The translations under genes were made by a program, and so were the position numbers. From Pseudomonadota bacterium (GTDB lineage: Bacteria; Pseudomonadota; Gammaproteobacteria; Acidiferrobacterales; Acidiferrobacteraceae), in contig JAJYPQ010000219.1 of assembly GCA_021795255.1 (NCBI GenBank), forward strand, positions 1 through 6,749: 6,749 bases of DNA, given 5' to 3'. Positions 6,225-6,749 of the stretch are shown here, piece by piece. The notes under the pieces are model-generated. The model worked only from the letters and a program-made list of their open reading frames with translations. It made no database searches and was not told the DNA's origin. The first letter of the stretch is position 1, and each line of letters opens with the position of its first letter.

Positions 6225-6749
6225 TCATTCTCCGGTGGAGTGAATGTCGAGTCTGACCAGGTCAAGCAGTTCCGCGTCGCTCATTTCTGTCAGGTTGATT
6301 TCGGAGCCGCCCTCGAGCACATCCGTCGCCAGTTGTTGCTTGGATCTGATCAGATCGTCGATACGCTCTTCGATGGTGCCCCCGCAGACGAACTTGTGCG
6401 CCAGCACATTGCGGTGCTGGCCGATACGCCAGGCACGGTCGGTGGCCTGGTTTTCCACGGCAGGGTTCCACCAACGATCAAAGTGGATCACATGTGATGC
6501 CGCGGTCAGATTCAGTCCGGTTCCGCCCGCCTTGAGCGACAGGACAAAAAATGGGCATTGTTCATCTTCCTGGAAGCGATTGACGAGTTCGCGACGCTTG
6601 GCTACCGGCGTGCCGCCATGCAACACCAGGCCTGCGCGCCCGAAAATATTGCCTAGAAAAGCCGCCAGCGGCGCGGTGGTCTCCCTGAACTGGGTAAAGA
6701 CCAGCATCTTTTCCTGCTTGACAGCGATGACTTCGGCGATTTCAGCCAA
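6225..6749 (-). CDS. SNF2/RapA-family DEAD/H-box helicase, C-terminal part (5' end outside window)
   Basis: An ATP-driven double-stranded DNA translocase of superfamily 2, SNF2 family. Only the last 174 residues are here and the frame is open at the window edge; full proteins are usually around 900 residues or more. Helicase C-terminal motifs appear in order: motif IV KMLVFTQFRET (residues 14-24), then LHGGTPVAKR, motif V region LSLKAGGTGLNLTAASHVIH (70-89) with DRWWNP following, and motif VI QATDRAWRIGQ (101-111) with its arginine fingers. The tail IEERIDDLIRSKQQLA is also typical of bacterial SNF2 proteins. The gene ends in TGA 4 bp before the SWIM gene, so the two are co-transcribed. The role in the cell (repair, recombination or transcription recycling) cannot be told from this part. 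Confidence 0.97.
   Translation of the reverse strand: MAEIAEVIAVKQEKMLVFTQFRETTAPLAAFLGNIFGRAGLVLHGGTPVAKRRELVNRFQEDEQCPFFVLSLKAGGTGLNLTAASHVIHFDRWWNPAVENQATDRAWRIGQHRNVLAHKFVCGGTIEERIDDLIRSKQQLATDVLEGGSEINLTEMSDAELLDLVRLDIHSTGE
6230..6233 (-). promoter_or_regulatory. Ribosome binding site that fixes the SWIM gene start
   Basis: GGAG on the - strand, nine bases before ATG 6220 and lying within the last codons of the helicase gene. It supports the shorter SWIM start over the in-frame candidate at 6265 and suggests translation coupled to the helicase. Confidence 0.6.

Noticed and set aside
5543..6256. 237-codon open frame on the + strand
   Set aside because: It lies antisense to the SWIM gene, which has a complete zinc-binding motif, a ribosome site and operon context; the + strand product has no recognisable motif.
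1..6749. CRISPR array
   Set aside because: No regularly spaced direct repeats are visible; the only direct repeats are single short pairs.

Overview
The window looks like part of a proteobacterial chromosome with moderately high GC. The basis is codon use rich in G/C at third positions, proteobacterial-type c-di-GMP proteins and typical bacterial insertion-sequence families. The species cannot be named from this sequence.

Layout. (1) 1-399, + strand: the C-terminal end of a GGDEF diguanylate cyclase cut by the window edge; by eye it is more AT-rich than the rest. (2) 400-827: a convergent gap with no convincing gene, holding a perfect 9-bp hairpin. (3) 828-3605, - strand: a large intact membrane sensor with six predicted membrane segments, PAS, a GAF-like region, GGDEF (SGDEF variant) and EAL. 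(4) About 3700-5090: a graveyard of insertion-sequence fragments. In order these are an IS110/IS1111-type transposase start with a structured leader (+), a tandem-hairpin palindrome of IS200/IS605 type, an IS3 OrfB fragment (+), a second IS110-type transposase start with a long non-coding leader (+), and a frameshifted ISL3 transposase fragment (-). None encodes a full transposase. (5) 5222-6749, - strand: the C-terminal end of a SNF2-family helicase followed 4 bp later by a SWIM zinc-finger gene, clearly one operon. A coding-like stretch in a different frame follows the SWIM gene.

How it fits together. The two c-di-GMP genes both act on the same second messenger, one as a likely synthase and the other as a sensor with both synthase and phosphodiesterase domains, but they are convergent and not an operon. 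The SNF2/SWIM pair is a separate DNA- or chromatin-type ATPase module. The decayed IS cluster separates the two neighbourhoods and probably marks a rearrangement junction. The most unusual signals are the structured leaders of the IS110 fragments (possible fossil bridge RNAs), the tandem hairpins at 4282-4336, and the out-of-frame coding tail after the SWIM gene.
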